Origin: Aminicenans sp964648465
GTDB taxonomy: Bacteria > Acidobacteriota > Aminicenantia > Aminicenantales > Aminicenantaceae
DNA length: 64,000 bases
Assembly: GCA_964648465.1 (NCBI GenBank)
Contig: CAZYMU010000010.1
Location: forward strand, 15,809 to 79,808
Reading direction: 5' to 3'
Both the position numbers and the translations under genes were made by a program. Below, in pieces: positions 44,101 to 53,118 of the stretch (position 1 is its first letter; each line of letters begins with the position of its first letter). The notes below the pieces were generated by a model. It saw only the letters and a list, made by a program, of their open reading frames with translations. It was not told the origin of the DNA and did no database searches.

Positions 44101-45267
44101 TTAGGATCCTCTCCTATATATTTTGTTGAGGATAATATTCGGAAGGATGTCGAGGCTTGCGGCCGTCTCGTCTTGTAATCGCTTTATCTCCTCCATCTTA
44201 TCAGATAGTTTGTCCATAAGCAGCTGTTGGAGTCTAAGAGGTAGCACGGGAACCTTGACCTCATTTAGTCTACTTTTGCTTAGTACTCTATTTCTACCTG
44301 CAGATCCAGGTGAAATTTTTCCTAGTTGCTCGATTCCTTCAGGAGTCTTGAGGAACATAAGCAAGTATCGCGGGTCACAAATGTTTTCGTTCACTCTAAA
44401 GGTAAGATATCGAACAGATCCGAACATCCCTTCTTCATTGGATCCTGCCAAAGCGATTGCTCCTTCCCACGCGAAAGTAACTTGCAATATTAGGTCACCT
44501 TGCTTGATTAAATAAAGATCTTTGTTGCCGACTTCAAAGCCTAAGCGAGGTGGTTTATGAAAGATGCCTCGCCCATAACTGTAGATTCCAATCTCAGAGT
44601 ACTGTTTTTCTGGTTCAACAACTACCAGGCGACGCTGCTGTGTTACAATTTGAGTTAATGGGAGAATTTGAGTTTCTTTATTATATTCAGCGCAAAGTTC
44701 TCTGAATTTTGCCTCAATGAGCCTTTCAGCTTCAACTGCAGCTTTTTTGCGTAGATGACTAGCTTCTGCGATTTTAGCGGCAAGTGTTTCTACCTGAGAC
44801 ACAATTATACGTTGTTCCTGTAATGAAGGTAGTAGAATTTCAGAGGCTAGAAAACGCTTTTCTTGAAGACGAACACGGTTTGTTGTGCCCTCACTTGCCC
44901 TCTTGCATAAATTGATGAAGGCAGCTGTTTTGCTCATCCATTCTAAGAATTTCGGCACAACAAGTGATTCATTCATGATGTAACTGGGGAAATCTCTGCT
45001 AACAATAGCTTTATCGAGAGAATCGGGCACAATCCCAAATGCTCCGTTGCGGGCATCAATTCTAGAAAGGGCGAATTGCTGAGAGCAAACGACAAACTTT
45101 ATTGCAGCTGATATTTCTGCCCCAATTACCTCACGTCGTAGCACGATACCTTTACCCCAAAGGCGAATTGTGATTTCACGATAAGTTTGTTCTGGCTGGA
45201 TTTCGATTTTTTCTTCAGACCTTTGAAGAATTTTTCTAAGTTTAACACTCTGCCAGCTGTCTTTCAT
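44101..45267 (-). CDS. hsdS: Type I restriction enzyme specificity subunit
   Basis: A 388-residue HsdS protein with two target-recognition domains, each followed by a conserved helix. The first half ends in LPSLQEQRIIVSQVETLAAKI, the second in VPVLPLRLQQLLMDKLSDKMEEI; these repeat-type helices set the spacing of the bipartite target. The two halves determine the recognised sequence, which cannot be read off. ATG overlaps the hsdM stop (ATGA, 45264-45267). A region of about 280 bp without gene follows downstream. Confidence 0.9.
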   Translation of the reverse strand: MKDSWQSVKLRKILQRSEEKIEIQPEQTYREITIRLWGKGIVLRREVIGAEISAAIKFVVCSQQFALSRIDARNGAFGIVPDSLDKAIVSRDFPSYIMNESLVVPKFLEWMSKTAAFINLCKRASEGTTNRVRLQEKRFLASEILLPSLQEQRIIVSQVETLAAKIAEASHLRKKAAVEAERLIEAKFRELCAEYNKETQILPLTQIVTQQRRLVVVEPEKQYSEIGIYSYGRGIFHKPPRLGFEVGNKDLYLIKQGDLILQVTFAWEGAIALAGSNEEGMFGSVRYLTFRVNENICDPRYLLMFLKTPEGIEQLGKISPGSAGRNRVLSKSRLNEVKVPVLPLRLQQLLMDKLSDKMEEIKRLQDETAASLDILPNIILNKIYRRGS

Positions 45268-46811
45268 TTTTTAATCTCTATCAACTCTTGTCTAATTTCT
45301 CCCAAGATTTCAGCGATGCGTTGTTCTTTCTTAATAATTTCCTCTGTTAATTTATCAGGCGGTATGAGCTCAAAGTATTCTTTAACATTTGGATTCTTCA
45401 GATCAAGGTTGTAGTTATTCTTAACAATTTGCTCAGCAGAAACAAGCCAAGCTTGGTTATTTTCTATACGGTCTTCCCACCATAATAAACAATCAGAAAA
45501 TTCATCATAACGTAACGGCATTGTTTTAGTGTACTTCTTGTGACCTTGAGGTGGAGAGATCTCATAGTACCATATTTCCTTTGTTGGACCTGAACGATCA
45601 AAGAAAAGGAGGTTGGTAGGGATGTCAGTATAAGGAGCAAAGACACCATTGGGAAGTCGTACGATCGTGTGAAGATTGAAGGCTCTCAATAGTTCGGATT
45701 TGATGCGTGCGCAAACACTGTCTCCGAATAGTGTTCCGTTTGGTACTACCATGCCACACCTACCTCCAAGTTTTCCGCCAATAGGACGCCGGAGTCTACG
45801 CATGATTAGTTGAAGGAATAGTAATGTAGTTTCAGCAGTCTGTCTATCTTTTGGAAAGTTGCCAAGAATGCCACGTTCCTCTTCACCACCAAAAGGAGGG
45901 TTGGTCATGATGATGTCTATGCGATCTTTATCGCCTATTTCATGAAGCGGGAAACGAAGAGCGTTAAGTGGATCGATATTTGGATACTCGAGACCGTGAA
46001 GGAGAAGATTCATCTGACCAAGCAAATATGGCAAGGGCTTTGCCTCAATTCCAAAGAAAGTCTCCTTCTGAAGACGATTGTAATCTTCCGCAGTTGTGCA
46101 TTGTTGATTCAGGTAATCTAAGGCCTCGACAAGAAAACCACCGGTGCCAGCTGCAGGATCAAGTATAATCTCACCTATATTTGGTTTAATTACGGAAACG
46201 ATGAACTTTATAAGCGGTCGTGGAGTATAAAACTCGCCAGAATCACCCGCAACATCGCGCATTTCCTTAAGCATCGTTTCATATAGATGACTGAGAGTGT
46301 GAATTTCATCAGATGAAGTAAAATGTATGCCATTCACCTTGTTAATCACATCACGTAGGAGATATCCACTGATCATACGGTTAATTGTGCCTTGGAATAT
46401 TGTTTGTATAACGTCTCGACGATCTCTTCCATTGGAACTTTGAAGGGAACGAAGATATGCAAAGAGGCCAGGACCCCTTGTTCCATCAGGCCGTACAGAT
46501 TCATCATTGTTGATGAAAGAGATGAGGGCATCACCAGTTATGCCTTCTGGCTTGACAGCCCAATCGCGCCAACGATAAGGTGGTTCGATTGCTGGACAGA
46601 AGGGTTTTCCAGCGAGTTTGGCTTCAGTCTCTCTTATTTGCTCCATATCATCTATGAATTTTAGGAACATGATCCATGTGAGCATTGGCAATCGATCAAG
46701 ATCTCCACTAAGCCCCTTATCCTTACGCATGATATCGCGGCATGATTTAATAATTTTTGCAAGAGATTGTGCAGTAGTCTGCTGAGGATTCTTATAATTT
46801 CTTATTGCCAT
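45264..46811 (-). CDS. hsdM: Type I restriction-modification methyltransferase subunit
   Basis: A 515-residue N6-adenine methyltransferase. Helical N-domain with RLPMLTWIMFLKFIDDME (41-58), the SAM-binding motif DPAAGTGGF (218-226) and the catalytic NPPF (304-307). Together with HsdS it methylates, and with HsdR it cuts, unmethylated DNA. It starts 10 bp after hsdR and overlaps hsdS. The order R-M-S and the sequence type fit the EcoEI-like (type IC/IB-like) subfamilies; the exact class is not certain. Confidence 0.95.
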   Translation of the reverse strand: MAIRNYKNPQQTTAQSLAKIIKSCRDIMRKDKGLSGDLDRLPMLTWIMFLKFIDDMEQIRETEAKLAGKPFCPAIEPPYRWRDWAVKPEGITGDALISFINNDESVRPDGTRGPGLFAYLRSLQSSNGRDRRDVIQTIFQGTINRMISGYLLRDVINKVNGIHFTSSDEIHTLSHLYETMLKEMRDVAGDSGEFYTPRPLIKFIVSVIKPNIGEIILDPAAGTGGFLVEALDYLNQQCTTAEDYNRLQKETFFGIEAKPLPYLLGQMNLLLHGLEYPNIDPLNALRFPLHEIGDKDRIDIIMTNPPFGGEEERGILGNFPKDRQTAETTLLFLQLIMRRLRRPIGGKLGGRCGMVVPNGTLFGDSVCARIKSELLRAFNLHTIVRLPNGVFAPYTDIPTNLLFFDRSGPTKEIWYYEISPPQGHKKYTKTMPLRYDEFSDCLLWWEDRIENNQAWLVSAEQIVKNNYNLDLKNPNVKEYFELIPPDKLTEEIIKKEQRIAEILGEIRQELIEIKK

Positions 46812-46821
46812 CTAAATCTCC

Positions 46822-49152
46822 CTAGTAAGCATATAGTAGGTTTTGCATCTTTTCTAAGGCAGTCCGAAGCTTCTCTGCACCACTAAATCTTTGAGCAATT
46901 TCTATCACATTGCCGTGTTTTGAAATTGGAGGAACCTTCAGGATATCCGGCATCTTAAACTGGGCAATGCCGTGCGCAATGTACTTATCAAGAATTTCAT
47001 TAAGAATTTCATGGGCTTCTGGTTTGAATTGTCCCCAGAAATCCATCTTTTCATTCCGCAACTGTTCTGCACGTTCGCGGCGAGTTCGTATAGGAGAATT
47101 GAATGCAACATAACATAGAAGATCAAAAGGATCAGCATCGGGTTGCCTGGTTGTTTCTGCTAGCTGTTCAAAGGTAATACCTCTATCTTCAAGGACAGAA
47201 ATTATTGCCGCTCTTTGTTCCGCATCACTCCATTTTGAACGCAATTCAGCTGCGGATGTATACATACTGCGGATCTTTTCTGAGGCATAATCAATATACT
47301 TGATGACCCGAAGCTGCTTACCACTAGAATCCAGTTCGTAGACAATATGTGTGGCAATTCCAAATATTCCATCATCAACGTAGTATTTTCGTTTAATTGT
47401 TTCGGGAGGTTGATCTGGAGGTATAGGAGGCTCCATAGCCTTCTCTGGAGGCTTGGGTGGAGGGATAGGCTCGTCAATTCTACCTTCTGTTTCAGGTTCA
47501 ATTGGATCTCCATCGAAATCTGGATCAGCAAACTTTTTTGTTGAGCTTCCGGTATAGTCTAAAATTGAAAACCAAAGCTTTCCGTAATCATCTCGAATTC
47601 GAGTGCCACGACCAATAATCTGTTTGAACTCAGTCATTGAGTTAACAACGCGAGCGATGACGATGTTCTTACATGTGGGTATATCTACACCAGTTGTAAG
47701 AAGCTTAGAGGTAGTAACAATAGCAGGAGTTATGGTTTCTAGTTCTTGAAATTGGCTTAAATATCCACGTCCAATATCTCCTTCATCTGAAACAATACGG
47801 ACAACATAATCAGGTCTCTCCCGTACGATATCAAGACATAAATTATTGATAGCTTTTCTCATCTCATCGGCATGTTCTTGGTCGACGCAGAAAACTATTG
47901 TTTTGTTGTATGGATCTGTCCTCCTTAGGAAATCTGTGATGCTTTTAGCGATAGCTTCAGTGCGTGCCTTAAGTGCGATAATTCTTTCAAAATCCTCCGT
48001 CTTATAATCTTCATCTGGGATAGGATGACCATACCGATCTACCTCACCTTCTGATGGACGCCAACCCGAAGCATCTACATCTGTTATGATTCGATGTACT
48101 CGATACGGTGCAAGGAAACCATCATCAATGCCCTGTCGAAGGGTGTAAGTATAAACTGGAGATCCAAAGTAGCGGTAAGTGTCGCGGTTATCTTGTCTCA
48201 AAGGAGTTGCTGTCATACCTAGTTGATAAGCAGTTTTGAAGTATTCAAGAATTTCACGCCAATTACTTTCATCTCGAGCACTTCCCCTATGGCACTCATC
48301 TACAATAATGAGATCAAAGAAGCCAGGATCATATTCATGATAGAGCCCTGGCCGATGTTCATCCCTCGCGATTGCTTGATATGTGGCAAAGTACATTTCT
48401 CGACTTTTAATGGCTTCCCCCTGAATTTTCCATCGAGCATCGCCGAACTGAATAAATCGTTTGTCCTTGGGATCATCAACTAGAACGGAACGGTCTGCCA
48501 GAAAAAGCATACGAGGCCGACGAGGCTCACCAAAGCGGTTCCATTTTGAGTTCCAGAGTTTCCAACATACTTGCAAGGCAACGTCCGTCTTTCCGGTTCC
48601 AGTTGCCATATTAATTAGCACCCGTTGCTTTCCCTGAAGAATTGCTTGCATGATGCGATTAACAGCGATTTCTTGGTAATAACGAAGATTCGGGCCATGT
48701 ATACGCAAGCAGGGAGAAAGATAACGATTCTTTGCTTCTGGCTGAGTAATTCCTAACTGTTCATGGCGTCTTTGCCAAAGTTCCTTTGGTGTTGGAAACT
48801 CAACTAGATCAGACTCTTTACCAGTTAGAAAATCATGTTCAACTATTTCATAACCATTGGAAGAATATGCAAACTTTAGATCGAGGATTTGAGCGTATTC
48901 TTTAGCCTGCTGCAATCCATCGCCAGCTTTCTTGAAAGCAGCTTTTGCCTCTACTACCGCGATCATAAAGTCTGGTCGGTAACGGAGAATATAATCAGCT
49001 CTTTTCTGGGGCCATCGAAAGTATTTCTGTCCCGTAACAATAACACGTCCATCAGTGAATGTGCGTTGTTCGTTTATCTGATCGTCATTCCACCCTGCAT
49101 GATAGAGCTTGGGGAGTATAAACTGTCTACAGGTATCGGCTTCCGTTATCAT
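46822..49152 (-). CDS. hsdR: Type I restriction endonuclease subunit (EcoEI type)
   Basis: A 776-residue HsdR. The N-terminal nuclease domain has D61 and ExK (E68, K70) in RPDFMIAVVEAK. The SF2 translocase has Walker A ATGTGKT (183-189), the DECH box (285-288), the SAT-like MTATP and the late motif QIIGRGTRIR. The length (short) and a C-terminal helical part match EcoEI-type R subunits. A proline-rich linker (about 570-600) separates motor and C-domain. All motifs are intact, so the system is probably active. No promoter was fixed; the upstream 290 bp have no gene. Confidence 0.95.
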   Translation of the reverse strand: MITEADTCRQFILPKLYHAGWNDDQINEQRTFTDGRVIVTGQKYFRWPQKRADYILRYRPDFMIAVVEAKAAFKKAGDGLQQAKEYAQILDLKFAYSSNGYEIVEHDFLTGKESDLVEFPTPKELWQRRHEQLGITQPEAKNRYLSPCLRIHGPNLRYYQEIAVNRIMQAILQGKQRVLINMATGTGKTDVALQVCWKLWNSKWNRFGEPRRPRMLFLADRSVLVDDPKDKRFIQFGDARWKIQGEAIKSREMYFATYQAIARDEHRPGLYHEYDPGFFDLIIVDECHRGSARDESNWREILEYFKTAYQLGMTATPLRQDNRDTYRYFGSPVYTYTLRQGIDDGFLAPYRVHRIITDVDASGWRPSEGEVDRYGHPIPDEDYKTEDFERIIALKARTEAIAKSITDFLRRTDPYNKTIVFCVDQEHADEMRKAINNLCLDIVRERPDYVVRIVSDEGDIGRGYLSQFQELETITPAIVTTSKLLTTGVDIPTCKNIVIARVVNSMTEFKQIIGRGTRIRDDYGKLWFSILDYTGSSTKKFADPDFDGDPIEPETEGRIDEPIPPPKPPEKAMEPPIPPDQPPETIKRKYYVDDGIFGIATHIVYELDSSGKQLRVIKYIDYASEKIRSMYTSAAELRSKWSDAEQRAAIISVLEDRGITFEQLAETTRQPDADPFDLLCYVAFNSPIRTRRERAEQLRNEKMDFWGQFKPEAHEILNEILDKYIAHGIAQFKMPDILKVPPISKHGNVIEIAQRFSGAEKLRTALEKMQNLLYAY

Positions 49153-49444
49153 GACATTTATTATAAATGCATTTTAATCACTCAAATCTTCCATCTTAAG
49201 TTTTCATGCAGCTATTTCATTTGCTAATATCTCTTAGAATATTAGCTTAAGCGTATATTGATGTCAATTGAACAGAAAGCGGAGCCCTCTCCCTTGTCAC
49301 CAATTTGCGTGTGTTAAATTTTATCCTGCCTGATACAATTTCAGAGGGCAGAGTAAGGTCTTCACGTATTTTCCTTAAAAGGACCTAGTTTTGCGTATGG
49401 TTGCTAAATCTTAAAATATTGCTTCACTCTGGGAAACTCAATCA
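49153..49444. other. Non-coding stretch upstream of hsdR
   Basis: About 290 bp without a gene; it should contain the promoter of the R-M operon, but no clear -35/-10 pair with good spacing was found. It leads directly into a broken tRNA copy. Confidence 0.35.
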
Positions 49445-49498
49445 TCCCGGTAGCTCAATGGATAGAGCGGTGGACTTCTAATCCCTCCGGGTGTGCCA
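49445..49498 (+). pseudogene. Truncated tRNA-Arg(TCT)-like remnant
   Basis: GGTAGCTCAATGGATAGAGC (D-arm, 49449-49468) and the anticodon arm GTGGACTTCTAATCC (49470-49484; anticodon TCT) are kept, but the sequence then jumps to CTCCGGGTGTGCCA, a 3' acceptor end. The variable loop and most of the T-arm are missing, and the acceptor halves no longer pair properly. Strongly similar to the 5' half of the intact tRNA-Arg(TCG) at 52095-52170. Probably a scar of recombination at a tRNA. Confidence 0.7.
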
Positions 49499-49504
49499 CT
49501 TCTA

Positions 49505-49660
49505 ACTTGCTGTTTTACTAATAACGAGGATCAGAGTGCGATCGAATATTTTTCCAATGTTTATGGGGCTCTCCGAAAGAGCAATAATGGCGATCCAGTT
49601 GGATATGGATTGATTGTAAGGTCAAAAGACAAAGGTAAAATTCGTGCTAAACTCCCTTAG
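49505..49660 (+). pseudogene. C-terminal gene fragment of unknown identity
   Basis: An open frame without start reads ...EDQSAIEYFSNVYGAL, then NNGDPVGYGLIVRSKDKGK and stops at TAG (49658-49660). The composition and smooth coding look suggest the last ~50 codons of a real gene, cut off at the tRNA remnant. It looks familiar as the tail of an acyl-CoA metabolism protein, but I cannot name it with confidence. Confidence 0.5.
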
Positions 49661-49866
49661 TTTGGCCTTCTCCAGAATTAACTTTAAGATATTTTTTATT
49701 TATTAGTTTATGATAAAAATTTTATCATGCACCAGAAATATTTTCAAATCAAAGTCGGTTAGATCTGCAATCCAACCCTTATGCCAGTGTTAGATCCTTC
49801 TTTTTATCCTAGGAATTCAACGATTAAGTATGCACACTCCAGTTCAAGAAAATTGAAGTCAAAAGC
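49661..49866. other. Non-coding stretch after the gene fragment
   Basis: About 200 AT-rich bases without a gene or clear hairpin. Confidence 0.3.
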
Positions 49867-50040
49867 TTACTTCTCCTGGATATTTTCATCCAGATGTCTA
49901 AAGTTTATCTTCCCAGTTTCAATGTTTTGCATTATGCACTTAGCCTCTTCGGGAGAGTAGCCCATTCGAGCGAGACGAGTTAGTCCGAGCCAGTTACGGC
50001 TTTCAAAATCCTTATCTATCTCATGTGCCTTTTGTTTCAT
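49867..50040 (-). CDS. Small uncharacterised protein (57 aa)
   Basis: An open frame of 57 codons starting ATG at 50040: charged, helical, with SRNWLGLTRLARMGYSPEEA in the middle and a C-terminal half KINFRHLDENIQEK. Its start overlaps the stop of another tiny frame (ATGA at 50037-50040), which is the arrangement of coupled genes. No strong ribosome site is needed if coupled. No family recognised; could still be chance. Confidence 0.45.
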   Translation of the reverse strand: MKQKAHEIDKDFESRNWLGLTRLARMGYSPEEAKCIMQNIETGKINFRHLDENIQEK

Positions 50041-50159
50041 TCTTTATTTCTCTGGCGATAAGCTTGAATAAAGTATACTCCAGCTATTGGAATGGATAAA
50101 GCAAAGGCAAGTAAAAGAATGCCGATAATACCGCATATTACCTGTAAAGGAATTATCAA
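50037..50159 (-). CDS. Tiny one-helix membrane peptide (40 aa)
   Basis: A frame from TTG (50159) to TGA (50037) encoding one strongly hydrophobic helix (about residues 8-31, GIIGILLLAFALSIPIAGVYF) and a basic tail (QAYRQRNKE). No good Shine-Dalgarno is visible. The overlap with the next frame and the clean helix followed by positive charges make a small membrane protein plausible. Confidence 0.35.
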   Translation of the reverse strand: MIIPLQVICGIIGILLLAFALSIPIAGVYFIQAYRQRNKE

Positions 50160-50360
50160 CTAAAGGTGTATTTAATAGAAATGGAGTATAATCGGAGTAA
50201 AAACAAGGGGCATATTAGGGTTAAAGGCTTTTATTATAGATAAAGAATGCTGAATATTTTTGTGTGTCGCTAGGTGATATTAGTACACAGGTTTTAACTC
50301 AAAATAACCATTTTTATTGTATACAAGAAACGAAAAATATTATACTTATAAATATCAATT
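50160..50360. other. AT-rich intergenic stretch
   Basis: No gene. It presumably holds the divergent promoters for the flanking small genes; none could be defined. Confidence 0.3.
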
Positions 50361-50381
50361 GTGTTAAAATTATTAATAACA

Positions 50382-51011
50382 ATGACGAGGCGTCGATCAA
50401 TCATGCGAGGGGGAACAGATTATACAGGTGTGCCTCTCAAGGATATTTATGAACACTTAAAAGATTGGAGAGAATCAACAAATGCATTACTCCATAATCT
50501 TAATGAACACAAATCCAATGTGATTCAACATAAAGAAAAGATCTACCGAGCAAACGTTATTATAAGCTTCATTAATGGTTCAATTGATTTATTTAGTCGC
50601 TTCCTTTCTGATTTTGATCGGCTAATAGCAGAGATACCAGATCAAGTCACAAATGCTCATATAGAAATTATAAGTCAAATATTGAGAAGAAGTGAGTTTC
50701 ACGAAAAATCTTGTGTTCAGTTCAAATATGATCATATTGAAGAAAGCTTACTTGATGAGTCAATGCGTCCATTATTAGATGCCATCTACGCTGATACAAG
50801 AGATGAGATTATTGATTATTCTGATCTTAGTAATGTTATCCCAAGATTACGTACTTATATAGGGACTGGTCTTGATAGGAGAAAAAAGGGGCTATCTACT
50901 GAGGACTTTGATGCTATTGAATTGAAACCAAATCTTTTTGGTATAGGATTTAATTTAAATTATGTGATAAAGAAAATTAAACAACGTTTAATAAAAAAAT
51001 CTAACAAATAA
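50382..51011 (+). CDS. Uncharacterised helical protein
   Basis: A protein of about 200-215 residues. The likely start is ATG at 50382 (MTRRRSIMRGG) or 50403 (MRGGTDYTG); no good ribosome site distinguishes them. The protein is mainly helical with an N-terminal amphipathic/coiled region (YEHLKDWRESTNALLHNLNE), a middle with SFINGSIDLFSRFLSDFDRL, and a lysine-rich tail. No transmembrane helix or known motif. It stands alone between the R-M system and a broken gene in the accessory region. Function unknown. Confidence 0.6.
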   Translation: MTRRRSIMRGGTDYTGVPLKDIYEHLKDWRESTNALLHNLNEHKSNVIQHKEKIYRANVIISFINGSIDLFSRFLSDFDRLIAEIPDQVTNAHIEIISQILRRSEFHEKSCVQFKYDHIEESLLDESMRPLLDAIYADTRDEIIDYSDLSNVIPRLRTYIGTGLDRRKKGLSTEDFDAIELKPNLFGIGFNLNYVIKKIKQRLIKKSNK

Positions 51012-51323
51012 TATAAGTTAAAGAATTCTTGATTAAAACAAACTTGGCATAAAGAGTTGAAAGGTTAGAGAGGTATCTTGACAACCGGACCACTTCAGAG
51101 GCTTCTGAAATAAAAATAATAGAAAAGATTAAAATACAAAAAATTAAAATTTTTTTAATTTCATTGATCCCCCCTCAATCAACCTATTTAGCACCTGGGT
51201 CAATAGCCTCGCTAAGATTTTTAGTAAGCTGATTATTAGCTCTCATTGTTCAAAAATCCATATTTTTAGAAATTCTTAACTTATCATCCTTAAGTTCTAT
51301 CTTAATCCAAAGCTCCTGAATTA
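51012..51323. other. Non-coding stretch, 312 bp
   Basis: AT-rich, no gene. It contains AATTAAAATTTTTTTAATT (around 51142-51160), a short inverted repeat with a T-run that may terminate one of the flanking genes. Confidence 0.35.
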
Positions 51324-51833
51324 TTACAACTTTGCTCTTATGGATTGTAAATTCTTTTTATTCCCATTAAATTTGCTTCTCCAATATTCTATGTCACTCA
51401 TTGCTAATTGTTTCACACTTGGACTTGTTTGGATATTAGTCCTGTTCCAATTTATTTGATTATTCATGTATTGCTCAGTGCCTAATGAAAAATCTGAACT
51501 GAAATTTTGCAATTTTCCTATATCTTCATTATCTAGATTATTATAGATTGCACCAGTAAAAAACATCTGAACCAAAGTTGTTACTATTACTTTTGATAAG
51601 TTAAAATAGCCGAAATAAGAAGATAGAGAATCTCCAGTAACTTTATCTCGATATCTATCAAGTTCTTATAAAAATGAATTAATTTTCTCGATGTTAAAAT
51701 CAATTTCAAATTTAAGGTTTTTTATAATTTTTTTCTTTACAATACATTTCCTTACAAAGTCAATTCCAATATTAATTCCTATCCCAGCTAATATCCCTGC
51801 TAAAACACCAAAAAATACACTCCAAAATGTCAT
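51324..51833 (-). pseudogene. Membrane-anchored protein gene with in-frame stop
   Basis: Reading from ATG at 51833 (preceded by GAGGGT), the frame gives an N-terminal hydrophobic helix (MTFWSVFFGVLAGILAG...), a basic segment (RKCIVKKKIIKNLKFEI), then TAA at 51666-51668 (codon 56), and continues in the same frame for 113 codons (ELDRYRDKVTGDSLSS to SIRAKL). The whole would be 169 residues. One nonsense mutation in an otherwise open frame indicates recent decay, or a sequencing error. No family recognised. Confidence 0.6.
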
Positions 51834-52094
51834 GATACCCTCATTAAAATGATTCTAATAATTACTAACAATTCTTCTCATTTTAGATTCCCATTTTTAC
51901 CTGTTCATATTCACAGTCTATAAAGATACCGAATAATAATAAAAAAGTGAATCCTTCTTATAATTAAATAAAATTCTCCCTATGTCACAAATATGTCACA
52001 AAATTGACTGAAAATAGCTGAAACTATGGTATTAAAATTGAAAACTCAAAACAAAGAAAAATACTAAATACCAGGGGAAAATGAGAAAATAGTC

Positions 52095-52170
52095 TGGTAC
52101 GCCCGACAGGATTCGAACCTGCGACCTTTGGATTCGAAGTCCACCGCTCTGTCCACTGAGCTACGGGCGC
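52095..52170 (-). tRNA. tRNA-Arg (anticodon TCG)
   Basis: Complete cloverleaf of 76 nt including an encoded CCA. Acceptor GCGCCCG pairs with CGGGCGT, D-arm GCTC...GAGC, anticodon loop CTTCGAA, T-arm with GGTTCGAATCC. The discriminator base is A. The integrase fragment ends 24 bp from its 5' end. Its 5' half resembles the remnant at 49445-49498. Confidence 0.95.
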
Positions 52171-52194
52171 ACCTCTTTATTATCAATTTTATTA

Positions 52195-52802
52195 TCAATG
52201 ATTTACAGAATCATCTGATCTCTCACTTTTGTTTTGGTGTCCATATAGTGTCCATAACTTATCCAATCTTTCCATTGCTTCCTGAACATGTTCAGGTGAA
52301 AGATGGGAGTAACGCATGGTCATTTTGATGTCTTTATGTCCCATTACCTGTTGGACTGTCCTAAGGTCTACACCCTGCATAACAAGATGAGAGCCAAAGG
52401 TATGGCGAAGGTCGTGGAACCGAAAATCCTTAATTCCTGTCCTATTAAGAGCCACAGAAAATCCTTTTTTTATATCCCTATAAGCCCGGCCATTTCGATC
52501 AGAGAAGACATATTCTCCATTAGGCTTTTGAGAAAGAGTTAAAAGCTCACGATAGAGTGTTTGATTGATAGGGATAACTCTTGATTCATTATTTTTCGCA
52601 TTAATTACTATAATCTTCCGGTTTTTAAGATCCACTTCCCTCCATTTCAAATTGAGAATTTCAGATTTCCTCATCCCAGTATTTAAAGCAGTAATAACGA
52701 TCGGTTTAATATGGTCAGCGCAGGCATCAATGAGTTTCTCAATTTCTTCTGGATTTAGATACCTCAGCCGGCCAGGTGGCTCTTTAAGGAGTTTTACTCC
52801 TC
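52195..52802 (-). pseudogene. Tyrosine recombinase/integrase, N-terminally truncated by an IS
   Basis: The catalytic domain is present: GMRKSEILNLKWREVD (first catalytic Arg), HDLRHTFGSHLVMQG (HxxR), VMGHKDIKMTMRYSHL with the tyrosine. Upstream in the same frame the protein continues as LRGVKLLKEPPGRLRYLNPEE and is cut at 52803, where the IS3 left end begins. The N-terminal SAM-like DNA-binding domain is missing and not found on the far side of the IS. It lies on the 5' side of the tRNA-Arg gene. Confidence 0.88.
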
Positions 52803-52816
52803 TGAGGTGGACCCCA

Positions 52817-53118
52817 AAAATTTATATGTTAACTCATGGAGATTATTAGGTGTCAGAGTTAGAAGAAGAAAGTTGATGTTTTGTACAAAAGCCATACAAT
52901 TTTCTTTGGGTGGTTTGGAGTGTATCTACCAACAAAAAGTGAGAAGTCAAATATGACTGTCTATTTGTCCAGAATGTTAGCCCAAACTACACGAGGAAAG
53001 CGCCTGTTAAGGAAATTGAAGGTCCCGAAAATCGGGAGCCTCTCATGAATAGTAAGTATGGCATCTCGTGTAAAAAACATCACTCCAAAATCTCCCTACA
53101 AAAAAAAGGAGGTTCTCT
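52817..53118 (+). ncRNA. Putative IS110 left end with bridge-RNA region
   Basis: About 300 bp of non-coding DNA lie between the IS3 left tip and the IS110 recombinase. In IS110-group elements the region upstream of the recombinase encodes the bridge RNA that selects target and donor. A clean hairpin TCCCGA-AAA-TCGGGA (53023-53037) is visible. The exact RNA ends and loops could not be defined by eye. Confidence 0.45.

Noticed and set aside
49445..52170. A simple integrative island flanked by tRNA attachment sites
   Set aside because: The integrase lies on the 5' side of the intact tRNA, outside the segment, and the repeat covers the 5' rather than the usual 3' half of the tRNA.
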